Source: Ophiodon elongatus
Lineage: Eukaryota; Chordata; Actinopteri; Perciformes; Hexagrammidae
Assembly (NCBI GenBank): GCA_016806645.1
Contig: JACSYO010002135.1
Location: forward strand, 1 to 64,000
DNA length: 64,000 bases
Direction: 5' to 3'
In this document: one piece after another, positions 39,601 through 48,868 of the stretch
Numbering within the stretch: the stretch's first letter is position 1
How the letters are laid out: every line of letters starts with the position of its first letter
Translations under genes and position numbers: made by a program
Notes under the pieces: model-generated
What the model saw: the letters and a program-made list of their open reading frames with translations, nothing else
Told to the model about the DNA's origin: nothing
The model's database searches: none

Positions 39601-42600
39601 GGTTTTAATTGCGCCCCACAACATCAATGTCAGTCCCAGTTTGGAGCTTTTGTTTTGGAAAACAATCTCCCCGCACATTATCATAGTTAAATGAGAATTT
39701 TGATACTGGAGCTGGTTAGCTTAGCTTATCATAAAGACTAGAAATGGGGAAACGCTCCTGTCTCTACTTGAAGGGAACAGCATCTTCCTTCCAGTGCCTC
39801 TCAAGCTCGCTCATGAATGCGAGTGTTTAGTCCCAACGAACAGGAAGCGCAAAAACGACTGTGTGCCAGAAAGAGAACGAATATGTTTTAATATTTACCC
39901 AAACTTTTAAAAACTTTTTTCTTGATGTAAACAAACATTGCAACATATTTACTTTATAAAGGTGTAGTAGTAGCACGGACATAGCTCCTCTTCCGTAGGT
40001 GTTTCTCTCAACATTGTGAAGCCCTGATGTTCCCGCCTGTGTCACAGGCCTCTCAGGAGGAGCAGCTTGGGGTGGTTAGTGACGGCGGTGCAGAAAGGTT
40101 CCTCGCTGCTGTTGCGAGTCCTCTACTTTACGTGATGAGAGGCTGTCTAAAGTCCAGCATTTTATAATCTCTCTTTACGAATTCTCTCACTTTTGTGGCT
40201 TTCCGTTCGCTGCGAGCCGTCTCCCAGTCGTCTCCCAGTCGTCTCCCAGTCGTCTCACTTCTGAGGTAATTCGATCGAAGAAGCCCGGTGGTCTGGTGTT
40301 TGATATATTCGGCTGTAAACCCTGAATGAGACAAGCCTGCCTAAAGCTCGCTGATATAATGAATACCGTCTCTTTTTTTACCCCCTTTTTATTTATCTCA
40401 CAGAGAGCAGCTTTTTTTTTCTTTTTTCAGGAGCACAAACGTTATGATCTCACTGCTCAGGCCCTCCGCGCTCACCGCTGAGGTTTCGGAGGCCGCGTGC
40501 TCCGCGGTGATTTGAAATAAATTGGATAAATGATCTTCCCCCGGGGCAAGAAGAAAACAGTCCCCGGCTGTGTGCAAGTCCCTCAGAGGAAGGGGAGCGC
40601 AGTAGATGAAGCAACAATAAGCAGCAGCTATCAGCGGGCTTTGATCCGTCACCAGCCCCCCCCCCCAATCGTCTGGCCGAGCTTCCTGGCGATGGCAAGT
40701 GAGACGCTGTTGTTGGGCCGCAGACTGCGGGACTCAGACTGCTCCCATGCCACTTCCTCTGAGCAGTCTGGGTAAATGCATTAACACTTGTTCGCCCCGT
40801 CTGCGGGGATATTTGGCCGGCTCGAGCTGAAGATTTGATTACACTCAGAACTGGTGCTCGTGTCTCTTGAGGGTTTCTGCGGCTCAAACCAGGTGTAGTT
40901 AAAGTCTGAGTTCTGAAGTGCGCCACCGTCACCACCATAACGGACATTTCTGAGGAGCCGGGCCCCGCCGATTACACTTGTTTTCTTTGGCAACTCGACG
41001 GAGAGTATACGAAGCATTCCAAACTTAATGTGGCTTCTCACTTCATTAAGACCGCTGGCAGCGTTTCATACGACTCCTCGCTTCATGGTCGCTCAGGTGT
41101 GGCGTTGCTGTGATTTCATGTCGTTAAAACGCACGATATTCTGACTTATTACAAAGCATAACACAAGCAGGATCATCATCATTGTGTTTATGGGCTGTGA
41201 TTTAGTAAATCACTGTCTGTGCATTACTGCCAGAAGCCAAGATTAATCGTTGGCATTAATTTATTTAATGTAGTGCAATTTAATTCAATTTCAGAAGAAT
41301 TTGACTCAAATTATTTAAGTGGATGAACCTTTAACCACTCATCCTGTGCAGTAGCTGCAGAACACTTCACTTTTGAGTGACGGTGACGGTCAGGCGTCTG
41401 TAATCAGAGCTGATATCTCTCCCTCTCGTATTAATCAGTGTCCCTCCTCCGGGTTACAAACATGTCTGCTCATGGAAAGTCTGAACGTCTGGCCTCGAGC
41501 CGAAGTTCTACAGGCTGCACAGTCCACCGCCGCTGAGGCCGAGGGAGATGGAGGCCGGCCACGCCGCCATAAAACTTGCTGACTGGAGAGGCTCGCATGC
41601 TTCCCTTTGGCTCAGAGGACGGTCTGGGAGAGGTGGCTAAAGCCATACGTTATGCTGCACGGTAGTGTGCCGCCGACTTTTTTGTCAGGGGTGAGGTAAC
41701 ACGAGCAAAACATGTGCATTGTGAACCCAGATCTGAGCCAAATAGCATTGCGGAATGCTCTTTTACGGCGTGTTGTGGCCTTGTTAGATGTCAGAACGCT
41801 ACAATTGATGAGCGGAGACTTTGGGGGATCATGGGAAAAGTATTTGTGAAAAGCATCTGACTGGTTTTATACAGTAGAACTCACTTGCTTCCTCAAATCA
41901 TTTGCAGCCACACGTGGCAAAAAGAAGCACTAGTTTCTATGATTTACAAGCATTTTCATTCCGACTTCACATTTATGGTTGTGATTAATTATCAGCTGTT
42001 CTTTTCATGAATAGTTTGTGCTTAGCACAGTATCTTTTGGAGGAAGTGTATCAGTGGATTATCGCATATTCATCAATCTAAGCCAATCAGAGCAGGCGTT
42101 GCTTTTTCTGGAGGGGTTCTTAAAGAGACAGGCGCTAAAACAGAGTGTTTCCGACAGAGGGTGGATACAGGTACATTCAGACCGACCGTATGAGAAAAAT
42201 AAAGTGTTTTTTTTTAACATTAAAGCACGTAAACATGTTCTAGTAGAAACCCGAAATACAAGTTTGAGCCTGAAAATGAGCATGATATGTCTCCTTTAAA
42301 AAGTTCAGTTTTGGCAGAGAACACTTTTTGCTTTCCTACTTAATCAACTTTTCGAGTTGTGTTGACTCAATTTGTACATTCGGTGCTGAACATTGTGACG
42401 GGGTTTAATTATAAGTAATTGAAAGGTGTTTTTAATATTTTGTCCACTTCATTTAAATATATTTGGAGGGGCATAAATATTAGAAACATTTTACAGTGTA
42501 TCACAATCCAATACGACAACAACAAAAACTACGGCCTCAGCAATGACCACAGAGCTGGATTTTAAATCTAGATTTCTCTCAGTGACAATACAGATCAACC

Positions 42601-45600
42601 CAAAGGGCGTCTAGCTGAAGCTAATTTGCTCCGGCTTTTAACTTCAAGTTATTCTTCTACATGGATGAAAAACCCTTTTCACTGTGGTAACATTTCGCTG
42701 ACGTCCTCTCCCTTTCTATTATTCCATTACCTTAAAACCTACAAAGTTTACAAAAAGCTATTGTCTGCAGACATTTTCTTCTTTTTTTTTTAAATAATAC
42801 CTGGGTTAAAAAAAAATAGTTGGCAGAACATGTGGTGAACTACAGGACCGCTCTGTGGGACTGACTCACAGTAACCCAGTAGGAGCCTCATTATGTGGGC
42901 CAAGAACATCTCGTGGCTTGTGGCCTGGACTTGACGTGGCAGTAAAGAGGGTGGGTGGGTGAGGGGGGGTTTGTGGTGTTTTCTGCCCCCCCAGCCTATT
43001 ACTCTCTCATTGTCTCAGCCTTGCTCCCTCAGCTGATTTATTCACAGCGATCAGAGAGTGTTTTATATATCTGGCCGCCTGATCCGGTTCCTCCTGCAGT
43101 ATTGTGTTGTTGCAGGGCCGGATCATGTTGACGTGTTTCAGCCCTTAATGAGGCTAACAGCGCTGGCCCGCTAATTGTTTGGGAGTTCCTCGTTTGTCGG
43201 GGGTTTCCTGGTTAAGGGACCCGGGCTGTATCAGTCGGGTCCAGCTGCTGTGGACCTCCATGGGACAGGAAACCGGTTCCTGGATTACTTCATATCAAAC
43301 CCCAACTTCTGAGACAAATTGCCGTCAGGTTCTCGAAGACGTTTGTGGGGTTGTAGCATTTTATTGCTCGCTGGATTTAAGTTTGAACAAAGAGTAACAG
43401 TGTTATAAGAATGACCAGACAGAATGAAAATACACTTCCATTCAGACTCTGTTGTTTCATAAGTAGCCTTTCCTATTCCTTCTGTTCTCAGCTGTACTTG
43501 AAGTCTGAACTTCATTCTGCACCGTGGAAACAGCAGTTGAGTAAACAATATCAATGTAGCAGACGTCTGGACTTGAGTCACATGACGAGGACTCCAGTCC
43601 CAGATTTGATGACTTTATAGACTCGACTTGACAGAAGCCAAAAAGACTTGGAAGTCGAACTGGACTTCAGCGCCAATGACTCGTGACTTCTCTCGGACTT
43701 GAGCCTTTTGACTTTAAAATACTTGAGGCCTTCCTTCAAGCCCAAAGATGAAAAAGTGTTCCACAAATCAATAAATTTCCCCTTAATCTCCTGAAATGAC
43801 TATTCATTCCCAGCAACACGTAATTCCCCATAAAGTCTGAACCGATCCGACAGCATCCAGTCAGGCTGCAGGAGAGAACCGCGAAGAGCTGACGTCACGT
43901 TTCTGAGCGCACGTTGGGGAAAAATTATACCAACAAAGATTTTGTTTGCGCACAAAGAACTATGAGGTGGTCAACAAAACATGTATTGCAGTATGCAAAA
44001 CGTGGAGTTTAAAAATTACACGTGAGGAGGCACATTATGACTTGTTTAGGACTCGACACTCAAAGTTTATGACCTGGGACTGGTCAGTCGTGACTTGAGA
44101 CAATGACCTTGGTCCTACCTCTACCGTGTAGGAGCTGTTCTGGAGCTTTTGCCCAGATGTCATGGGGTTGTAGATTTTCACATTTCGACTTTTTTGAGGA
44201 CTTCTCCTCCATGTTGGCTTAAAAGCTGAAGCTCCCTCTTGACCCTGGAAACGTCGGCTGATGAAACCACCTCACTTCAGGGTCCATTTAGTAGCGGTTC
44301 CAGAGAACTTGTTCACGTCCCGGTGATATTAATAATGAACCTTGAACCTCAGGAACGAGATGTCTTTAAAGAAAATGTGACTCCTTTCTCTGATGGAGAT
44401 CATGTGATATGATGGAAACCTCCAGAACAGTTTCTAACTGGATATTGGAGTGAGATTGTTTTTTAAACTGTATTTATAATATTGTGCTCATTTTAATCCT
44501 ATTTCTGTACAACAATAGGGATCCCTACAGCGACTGAACACCGGCTCTTTCAAGATCAGGCATTCCTTATAGTAATGTTTTAAAAAGTTGTTTAGTTTTT
44601 CTCAAATTTCAATCAAAATTCTATTCTATTTCTCTGAATTAAGATATACTGACCCTCTCAGTGGACGCTGGCCTGTTTGAAGCATCTCTATCACTCGACT
44701 GCCTCTCGAGCAAATCGATGTGAGCAGAGAACACATGACACAGATGTCACACTGGTGCTGGGCCTATTTTTAGGACTTTGCTGTGAACACACTTAGAGAT
44801 CAATACATTGCCTCTTTCTTTTTTTTTTTTTTTTCAATTAGATCCTCCACTTCAAATGTGACGGCACAATGAAAAGTGGGCCATGGTAACGGACACGTAA
44901 ACAGCCCATGTTGTGTCCTCGGTGGGGCAAAAAGATAAAGAGTTTTACTGCCCGGCCTTCCTTTGTTTTATATCAGGAAGTAAACTACTGAATTCTGTCG
45001 TTTCACCTTTTTATTATCCTGTGAAAGCTGGTCCACCGCACATGGCTCACGACGCCGCGTCAGGAAGAATACCTGCTCGCTGCCGGGCAGCCGATTACAT
45101 GTTTTGGTCTCGATGTCCTAAATTTACTGCCGGGCTCGTTGTAATAACGTCCCCTTGAGGTTCTTGAACTCAACGATCATATCCTTCCACCTCCAGATGC
45201 GCAGGAGGTCAAAGCCAGATCAAATAGAGGAGAGGAGGTCAGTCAGTTCAGTCTGGGCCGGGAAGAGCACACATGGCAGCGGAACGACACGCTGTAGCAG
45301 GGTGGAGATGAGGTTAGACTGTTTATTTCTTCTGGTTCACGTGTGTCTTTTTGGTGATATAATGGTTCACATGGCTGGTGGCGGCATGCTGTCCTGATGA
45401 TGTGCTGCGTTCGAGAGCATCGTGCATTACAATACACACGGCAACATTAACCCTTCTAATCCCGCTGTTACCATGACAGAGTTGCTGACAAGGTTGTCCC
45501 CAGGGGCTTTGCATGTTTTAACTCAGCCCATTGCCTGTGGAATACAAAAAGCAGAAGTCTTTAGGTTGATTTAATAATAATGAATATTAATAAATGATAT

Positions 45601-47841
45601 ATATTAATAAATTGTTGTTTTTTGTTTTAAGAAGGGTTTTGATAGGCAGCCTACTCTCAGATGCATGAGCGTTCTTGAATGCACCATTATTGAGTCTTTA
45701 ATCCTTGCTCACAACAGCGTTACCGCACACAACAACAAAAACAAAAGGTGTCAAAATATTCAGAGCAATTGACACATAATGGTGACCAACGGCTGCCTGC
45801 AAGGTAGAAAAGCAATGTAGAAACGTGGCACAATTATTAGCACAATTTAGTTTTGTTGGCGTCTCCAAGCCCGACCATAATTAATGTTATTTGCTCAGAA
45901 AACTTTTATCCAGAACCACAGACAACATTACACATTGTGTTCACTTGGTGGAGTTCCCCTTCAAGAACAAACTGTTGAACATGAACGATGAGTTTTTTTT
46001 TTTGTTTGTTTGTTTTTGGCCCTCTGCTAAATCTAGACGAAGAGATTTGGAGCACCTGCCTATAAATATCACCGTGGTCTTGACGAGTGTCTTCATCGTC
46101 CTTCACGAAGACACACTGCTGTGAATCTCACCCCGTCTCCGTCGTCACGTAACGGGTTCGATGTGTTTGTGTGACACGCTCATGTGAGCTGTCCGCTGCT
46201 CGGCGCTCATCGAGGCCTCGACAGGTCTCCCTGTGGCTGTATTAATAACAGCAGCTCATCAGCGAGGCCCAACACATGACCTCCATGTCCGGGCGAGTGT
46301 TAACGTATCACTCCGCGCTGCCCGGGTGATATGTTTTACTACCTTATGGTAATGACAACACGTTGGTTTTGTTTTTTTCTTTGTTTGTTTTTTTTAACCA
46401 TGGTAGCCTCCTCAACTTTTTGTGAGGCACGTCCGGCCCTGTCTGTGTTGGTGATAGGAGGCGAGAGGTATTTCTGGTGGGAAGCGGGCGTGCCGGCGCT
46501 GGTTCACCGAGGGAAAAGGCTGCTCTGCTGCCTGCGACGAAAATAAACAAAAAAAAAAGAAAAGACAGAAGAAGTAATTCCATTGTGTGGAGCGTAATCT
46601 CTGGTTTCCAAGGCTGCTTTTCCAAGCGTCCAGTCAGTCAGAGGGAATTCCTCCCTCGGCCCCGCTGGCTCGGCTTCTCAGAGACCCGATCCGACCAGAG
46701 GTGTTCCCCTTCCCCGCTCGTGTTTCTCATCCCTGTGAGATCTGAGAAAAATGGGGGGGGTGATCCTGAACCTGAACCTGGAGGCTGATTAGAAAAGTGA
46801 GAATCTGATTAGAGAGGGAGGATCTGGATCTCTTCAAAGTGATAAATGAGGTTACAGATAAGAACGGTGAAAGAAAGGATGAACCCGCGCAATAAAAAAT
46901 TACTGATATGTCCTTATGTCTCTGTTATCAGAACATTTTCATATATATATATATATATATATAATCGTATATTCTCCTGGTTTAGCTTCAGTCCACCCTC
47001 TCAGTTGCTCTTGGACCCCCCGTCCTCCATCAGCCAAAGAACACAGCTGATAGAAGCAGATAAACAAGTGCACCTGGATCCTTTAGAGACAGCAGGAGGT
47101 TGCATCATCTCTCTTGATAAAGAACGGTCTGGGGATCTCGGCTCTACAGTGATTCTATTAGGTTGACTCAGAGGAAATAACAGGGCCTATAGAGCTCAGA
47201 GAATTCTATTCCCTGTGGCTGAAAACGGAACTTTATTTTTTTATATCATAACCTAGCTTCTTATGGCTAATTTTTTGGGGGGTTTTGCGGTCCATGCCTT
47301 TTAATGTTTTTGTCACCGATCTCATCAGTTTTTTTTTGGGGGGTTATTTTGTAGCAGGCAGCTGTTTTCACCACTGCACGCTACCGGCTAAGCACCAAAC
47401 GGCGAACTGATAAAGTTAGCAACCCGTCGGTTATCAAAGTGGAACATTTAGCAACTGAAGAGCCAGGCGTCTCCCCCAAATCAGAACAAAGAGGAGAATC
47501 AATATTCAACGCTAATGTCGCTAACTGGTCTGCTAGATGTGTGAATTAGCAACTGTCCACTCTATAGATGTTTAGTAAACATTGATGTTCATGACAAGCA
47601 AAAATTAAGAAACAAAAGTGTTCACGTCAGATGCTACCACTAGAGAAAGAGAAAGTAGCTTTTCAGGAGCTTTAAAGACATTACATGTGACGGTATACTC
47701 TACATGCACGCACTCGGCATGATGACTTTCCTCCATGTGGAGGTCATGAATACTGACCGCCCCTTTTCTCTCTCTTCCTTTGCAGTCAATGAGATCATCA
47801 GGAACGACCTGTCGAGCATCTCCGTCCACAGCCATGCGTAG
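9533..47841 (+). CDS. nfatc1: nfatc1, nuclear factor of activated T cells 1 (whole spliced gene, 10 coding exons)
   Basis: NFATc1 is a Rel-family transcription factor. It is held phosphorylated in the cytoplasm, freed for nuclear import by calcineurin when calcium rises, and binds GGAAA sites, often with AP-1. Joining 9533-9551, 10859-11900, 12193-12352, 17729-17934, 20619-20791, 23029-23169, 32704-32759, 35751-35883, 38948-39484 and 47786-47841 gives 840 residues. Order: SPRIEIT calcineurin site (74-80), serine-rich region (about 119-144), SP repeats (150-163, 180-190, 231-244), KRK (213-215), LxVP site LDVP (337-340), Rel homology region (about 360-643) with YETEGSRG (387-394), KRKR signal (628-631), then a transactivation tail with IKTE (647-650) and IKQE (808-811). 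The MKSAEE start and the YLDDVNEIIRNDLSS end separate NFATc1 from NFATc2-c4. No frameshift or internal stop was found. Confidence 0.96.
9552..10858 (+). other. nfatc1: nfatc1 intron 1
   Basis: A 1.3 kb GT-AG intron with acceptor TTTGCTTTCCAG. A C-rich run lies near 10226-10258. I looked for a beta-type alternative first exon (acidic and aromatic EFDFEF-like start) and saw none. Mouse Nfatc1 has a heart-valve enhancer in its first intron, but nothing here can be assigned to it by eye. Confidence 0.8.
10859..11900 (+). CDS. nfatc1: nfatc1 coding exon 2 (calcineurin-regulated domain)
   Basis: This 1042-nt exon encodes residues 8-353 and the whole regulatory region. SPRIEIT is at 11059-11079. 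CLSPASSISSRS and the SPQNSPWQSPSVSP repeat follow, then SPRLSPSTSPR with SVTDDTW, KRKYS, SPNISPGLSPQTSPR with SITEESW, the SAILAAINALTTD block and the LDVP docking site. These serines are known phosphorylation sites in the family (GSK3, DYRK, CK1). The exon is markedly GC-rich compared with its introns, and the donor is CAGGTAGGC. Confidence 0.96.
12193..12352 (+). CDS. nfatc1: nfatc1 coding exon 3 (start of Rel homology region)
   Basis: Encodes residues 355-407, beginning LPALDWQLP and containing RAHYETEGSRGAVKA. That loop holds the base-contacting Arg, Tyr and Glu of NFAT proteins. The preceding intron is only 292 bp (11901-12192). The acceptor CCCCCGACAG completes codon Ser354 across the junction, and the exon ends in phase 0 at CAG before GTCTGG, a weaker than usual donor. 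Confidence 0.95.
12353..17728 (+). other. nfatc1: nfatc1 intron 3
   Basis: A 5.4 kb intron. It holds a short repeat copy at about 13500-13690, a poly-T near 14208-14217, a poly-A near 15252-15265, a TA/TG tract at 15430-15467 and otherwise unique sequence. None of its open frames has a recognisable domain. Confidence 0.7.
13500..13690. repeat. short interspersed repeat (copy also near 47395-47560)
   Basis: Contains AACATGGCGGAGCATTTAGC, a CATCAGGTGGCAACACCAAA string and AATGTTGCTCTGCGTTTCC. A diverged relative with GGAACATTTAGCAACTGAAG lies in intron 9. From general familiarity this resembles a nonautonomous element spread through teleost genomes. The ends were not resolved. Confidence 0.5.
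17729..17934 (+). CDS. nfatc1: nfatc1 coding exon 4 (Rel homology region, N-terminal half)
   Basis: Encodes LHGYMESEPLTLQLFIGTAD and onward to EIPLLPENNMRA (residues 408-475). The sequence DRLLRPHAFYQVHRITGKTV is close to invariant in NFATc1. The acceptor is CGCTCTCAG and the donor is ATGTGAGT, which splits Ile476. Confidence 0.96.
18048..18895. repeat. CAAGTC/GACTTG-rich repeat, interrupted by a 492-bp element
   Basis: Both flanks (18048-18212 and 18705-18895) are full of CAAGTC and GACTTG words, for example TCCAAGTCAGG and CTCAAGTCCAAGTCAAGTC. A related block lies in intron 9 (43555-43740 and 44035-44120). The middle part is a separate element, listed next. Confidence 0.55.
18213..18704 (-). 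mobile_element. ~500-bp interspersed element, copy 1 (reverse)
   Basis: Reverse-complement member of a family with copies at 36169-36644, about 53636-54168 and 57327-57850. The shared landmarks are a start like TAGACTGTATATAAGAAGTG, GACCTGTCAATCAC, GCCCCGCCCTAAAGCAT, ATGAACATCATGCTGTATTG and an end like GAGGTTGCCGCCTG. No coding capacity is visible, so it is nonautonomous. Its class is unknown to me. Confidence 0.75.
18897..19350. mobile_element. hAT-like short inverted-repeat element (MITE)
   Basis: Begins AAAGGGACAGTGTGTAGGAT and ends with a degraded reverse-like AAATCCAACACATT near 19333. The interior has CCAGTGTTCGGTTTGTCC and GGGCTACTGTAGAAACATGG. This pattern is familiar from an abundant teleost MITE. 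The class is inferred from that resemblance and not from measured target-site duplications. Confidence 0.6.
20619..20791 (+). CDS. nfatc1: nfatc1 coding exon 5 (Rel homology region)
   Basis: Encodes residues 477-533: [20 protein letters not shown], then TDIGRKNTRVRMVFRVHINQ and SLQVSSNPIEC. This finishes the N-terminal DNA-binding half and enters the C-terminal immunoglobulin-like half. The acceptor is CACAAACACAG and the donor TGTGAGTT splits Ser534. Confidence 0.96.
20792..23028 (+). other. nfatc1: nfatc1 intron 5
   Basis: A 2.2 kb intron whose first 500 bp are an AT-rich tandem array. The rest has no recognised gene. A 96-codon frame at 22434-22724 has ordinary-looking composition but no family that I know. 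A TG run lies at 22953-22977, just before exon 6. Confidence 0.7.
20806..21312. repeat. AT-rich minisatellite, unit about 20-25 bp
   Basis: About twenty imperfect copies of a unit like CCTTTTATATATTTATCTAA, alternating ACGCC, ACTCC and ATGCC at the unit start. A longer sub-block near 21023-21090 is repeated almost exactly at 21083-21150. The array starts within 20 bp of the exon 5 donor. Confidence 0.9.
23029..23169 (+). CDS. nfatc1: nfatc1 coding exon 6 (Rel homology region, C-terminal half)
   Basis: Encodes residues 535-580, from QRSAQELPLVDK to KVVFVEKAQ, including GGERMLIDGHNFQHDSKV. The exon is 141 nt with phase 1 at both ends, so skipping it would keep the frame. A TG run ends 52 bp before it and a longer one starts about 35 bp after it. 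The donor is AAGGTAAAA. Confidence 0.95.
23204..23284. repeat. TG microsatellite beside exon 6
   Basis: About 35 TG units with a few TC or TT interruptions, starting about 35 bp after the exon 6 donor. The apparent Val-Cys frames are artefacts. Confidence 0.95.
27340..28290. repeat. interspersed repeat, probably interrupted
   Basis: Contains GTGCCAAAAACTGCAGTTTC, GAGTCAATCCCCATAGA, ATGCCCAACTTTACAGC and ACTCACCCGTTTAAAATTAT, then after a gap CTCGTCCAAATATGGTTACT and CAGCCAATCAGAATC. This order recalls a nonautonomous repeat common in teleosts. The middle (about 27720-28110) does not fit and may be a later insertion. Edges are approximate. Confidence 0.5.
29963..30002. repeat. perfect 20-bp tandem duplication
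   Basis: The unit ACATTCTGTGGTTATCAATT occurs twice, head to tail, without a mismatch. Each unit carries TGTGGT, the core recognised by Runx proteins. Confidence 0.95.
31035..31487. mobile_element. short inverted-repeat element (MITE), copy 1
   Basis: Begins AAGGGGACATCATG and ends CATGATATGTCCCTTTTT, an imperfect terminal inverted repeat. The interior includes AAGCCAATCAGGGCACAC and GAGACGGGTGCTAAAACTGA. A second partial copy is at about 42072-42300. A related word, TTTAAAGTCAGACTTTTA, lies just left of it, and a 26-bp palindrome abuts its right edge. Confidence 0.7.
31486..31511. repeat. 26-bp perfect palindrome
   Basis: The sequence centres on GAATTC with arms TTTAAAGTCA and TGACTTTAAA. 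It overlaps the right edge of the short element at 31035-31487. Confidence 0.9.
32704..32759 (+). CDS. nfatc1: nfatc1 coding exon 7
   Basis: A 56-nt exon encoding GHHLWETEAKVDRDASKP (residues 582-599), with Asp581 split across the junction. Mammalian NFATc1 has GHHVWEMEAKTDRDLCKP at this point. The acceptor is CTCTCTTTTCAG and the donor is CCTGTAAGT. Confidence 0.94.
32911..33445. mobile_element. foldback (long inverted-repeat) element, copy A
   Basis: The left half pairs with the right half across a TATATA/TG centre near 33172-33191. AAGTCTGATCTATATTG with TTTTCTCTCCTG pairs with CAGGAGAGAAAACAAT and AATCAGACTT. GGCCACAAGAGGCTGAA pairs with TTCAGCCTCTTGTG. CCAGGTGAGTTT pairs with AAACTCACCTGG. 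The outer right arm is missing or eroded. Related copies are at 34959-35147 and 48869-49591. Confidence 0.75.
33551..33620. repeat. GA microsatellite
   Basis: About 35 uninterrupted GA units, followed at about 33684-33757 by a CT/CACA-rich stretch. Confidence 0.97.
34959..35147. mobile_element. foldback element, copy B (short)
   Basis: Ends are TACGGAAGCCCTGAGACGC and GCCTCTCAGGCCTTCCGTA, an imperfect inverted repeat with TA at both outer edges. At 189 bp it lacks the central part found in the longer copies. Confidence 0.75.
35751..35883 (+). CDS. nfatc1: nfatc1 coding exon 8 (end of Rel homology region)
   Basis: Encodes residues 600-643, from NSLLVEIPPYRNQRL to NGKRKRSQYQRFTYVPAS. KRKR is the second nuclear localisation signal of NFAT proteins. 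The acceptor is TGTGTTGCAG. The donor AGTGGTAAAG is imperfect (GTAAAG), which matters for a possible read-through form (see findings). Confidence 0.96.
35884..35957 (+). CDS. nfatc1: possible exon 8 extension for a short NFATc1 isoform
   Basis: If exon 8 is not spliced, the frame continues from VPAS with GKALLLTRSHCSTRNTCIVF and four more residues to a stop at 35955-35957, giving a protein of 667 residues. Mammalian short NFATc1/A arises at the same place by using an exon-internal poly(A) site, and its tail begins GNAIFLTVS, loosely like GKALLLTRS. Candidate AATAAA signals downstream (about 36360 and 37981) are distant, and the first lies in a repeat insertion. Confidence 0.3.
36169..36644 (+). 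mobile_element. ~500-bp interspersed element, copy 2
   Basis: Starts TAGACTGTATATAAGAAGTG and ends GGAGGTTGCCGCCTG. About 50 bp at 36333-36382 are absent from the other copies. The insert includes GAGTTTCCCCACTGGGGATT followed by AATAAAG, which looks like the 3' tail of a LINE or SINE. Confidence 0.8.
38035..38160 (+). mobile_element. tRNA-derived SINE fragment
   Basis: ACCGACTGGTTACAGCGCAT resembles a pol III A box region, and CCTGGGTTCGATTCCGGCC includes a good B box (GGTTCGATTCC), about 35 bp apart. The text then passes directly to TTAAAGGCGGAAAACTGCCC and AATAATAA, like the tail of a common fish SINE, so the body appears deleted. It cannot fold as a functional tRNA that I can see. Confidence 0.65.
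38948..39484 (+). CDS. nfatc1: nfatc1 coding exon 9 (C-terminal transactivation region)
   Basis: This 537-nt GC-rich exon encodes residues 645-822. It opens PTIKTEPRDDFD and includes SPKLHDLSPPPFSK, a serine run (about 736-750), EDGSPPALAVSIKQEPQELD and QMYLDD. IKTE and IKQE fit the sumoylation consensus, and mammalian NFATc1/C is sumoylated at equivalent places. The stretch between is proline-rich and poorly conserved, as expected for this domain. The donor is GATGGTGAGT. Confidence 0.93.
40219..40257. repeat. 11-bp tandem repeat
   Basis: The unit GTCTCCCAGTC is repeated three times perfectly, with a partial fourth unit. Confidence 0.95.
42072..42300. mobile_element. short inverted-repeat element (MITE), copy 2, truncated
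   Basis: Matches the right half of the element at 31035-31487: AAGCCAATCAGAGCA, AAAGAGACAGGCGCTAAAAC, GAGGGTGGATACAGGTA and GAGCATGATATGTCTCC in the same order. The left half is missing. Confidence 0.75.
43555..44120. repeat. GACTTG/CAAGTC-rich repeat blocks
   Basis: Dense GACTTG words at about 43570-43735 (for example GTCGAACTGGACTTCAG) and again at 44035-44120 are separated by about 300 bp of other sequence. Related to the block at 18048-18895. Confidence 0.5.
47395..47560. repeat. diverged copy of the 13500-13690 repeat
   Basis: AAAGTTAGCAACCCG, GGAACATTTAGCAACTGAAG and CGCTAATGTCGCTAACTG recall the intron 3 copy. Similarity is partial and the edges are unclear. Confidence 0.4.
47786..47841 (+). 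CDS. nfatc1: nfatc1 coding exon 10 (terminal)
   Basis: Encodes NEIIRNDLSSISVHSHA followed by TAG at 47839-47841. With exon 9 it forms YLDDVNEIIRNDLSS, the conserved end of the long NFATc1 isoform. Two residues extend beyond the mammalian-type terminus. Confidence 0.95.
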
Positions 47842-48868
47842 TTTCCCGTCCGCGACAAAACTGACACGGGAACCCCCCCCTCCCCCAAAAAAGGGAAACA
47901 CCAAACAAAAGATTTGACGTTGTGCTTTTCATGCTTGGACTACAGCGTGCAGGAAGCAGCAAAAAAGGAAACGCAAAGAGAACAAATGTAAATGTATTGT
48001 CCAGATGACCCAGGGTCCAACGTGTGCCTTGTTTTTACATAAATAATGCCTTTACACAGAAATGATCCGAGGAATAAATCACATGACTGACTTCAGCAAC
48101 CATACCTGCCAGCCCCAGCCTCAACAACGTATGCTTTTAGAGGACCAAAACGTGTTTTTTATGTCTTTTTTTGCTGCAGTTTGTAAATGATTCAGTGCCT
48201 TTTTGAGTTATGTAATTTGTATATACAGCATCTGTAGTGCTTCAGTTTGCATATCTGGCTTTACAGAGAGACGGTTTCAAAAGAGAAGTGCCTTTTTGAC
48301 TGGAAACAGAAAAACGTGTTCGACTCCAAAATATTTTATACAGCGAGATAATGTATGCTGAATTGTGGCAACAAATGGTAATTATGGGATATTGTTAATG
48401 CTAAAAGACGGTGTCACAGTAGCACAATTGGAGAATGGTCATTAACCACCAAAAGCTGCTGGTCATACCAGACCAAGTGAGGCTGTAGCAACAAAACCCC
48501 AGAGTGTATTGAATTGATCAATGGTGTGTTTTATCTCTCAAGGGTTCAACTTTTCAATTGTAAAAGGAAGAATGTGACATTTCTTTTCAAAAGTTGCATA
48601 GTCTCACTTTAAATCATATTTTGTCAGCCTTTGTTTTGACAAATTAAGTTAAGGTTATTAGAAATGAATACATTTTTCTGTATTCGCACCCAACAATATG
48701 CACTTAACCACTAAACTTGTGGTATCACTTGTAGTTTGTTTCATTTAGGCATCATGTTACTGTCACCTAAAGTCACAACAACAATGGTGAAACTTTTCAG
48801 GTGATTCAAAGTTACCCAAACCTCATATAGAGTTCTTATGTCGTCAAGCACTCGTACAGTACACAAGC
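47842..48868 (+). other. nfatc1: nfatc1 3' untranslated region and flank
   Basis: A C-run and a short A-run follow the stop. An AATAAA occurs at 48073-48078, about 230 bp downstream, and is the nearest canonical poly(A) signal. The AT-rich sequence to about 48600 looks like 3' UTR and may belong to a longer form. The true end cannot be fixed from DNA. Confidence 0.5.

Larger units (their letters stand above)
39485..47785 (+). other. nfatc1: nfatc1 intron 9
   Basis: An 8.3 kb intron containing an 11-bp tandem repeat at 40219-40257, a partial short element at about 42072-42300, GACTTG-rich repeat blocks at 43555-43740 and 44035-44120, a poly-T near 44820-44834, an AT run at 46941-46962 and a repeat relative near 47395-47560. 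The rest is unique. The acceptor CTCTTCCTTTGCAG is strong. Confidence 0.7.
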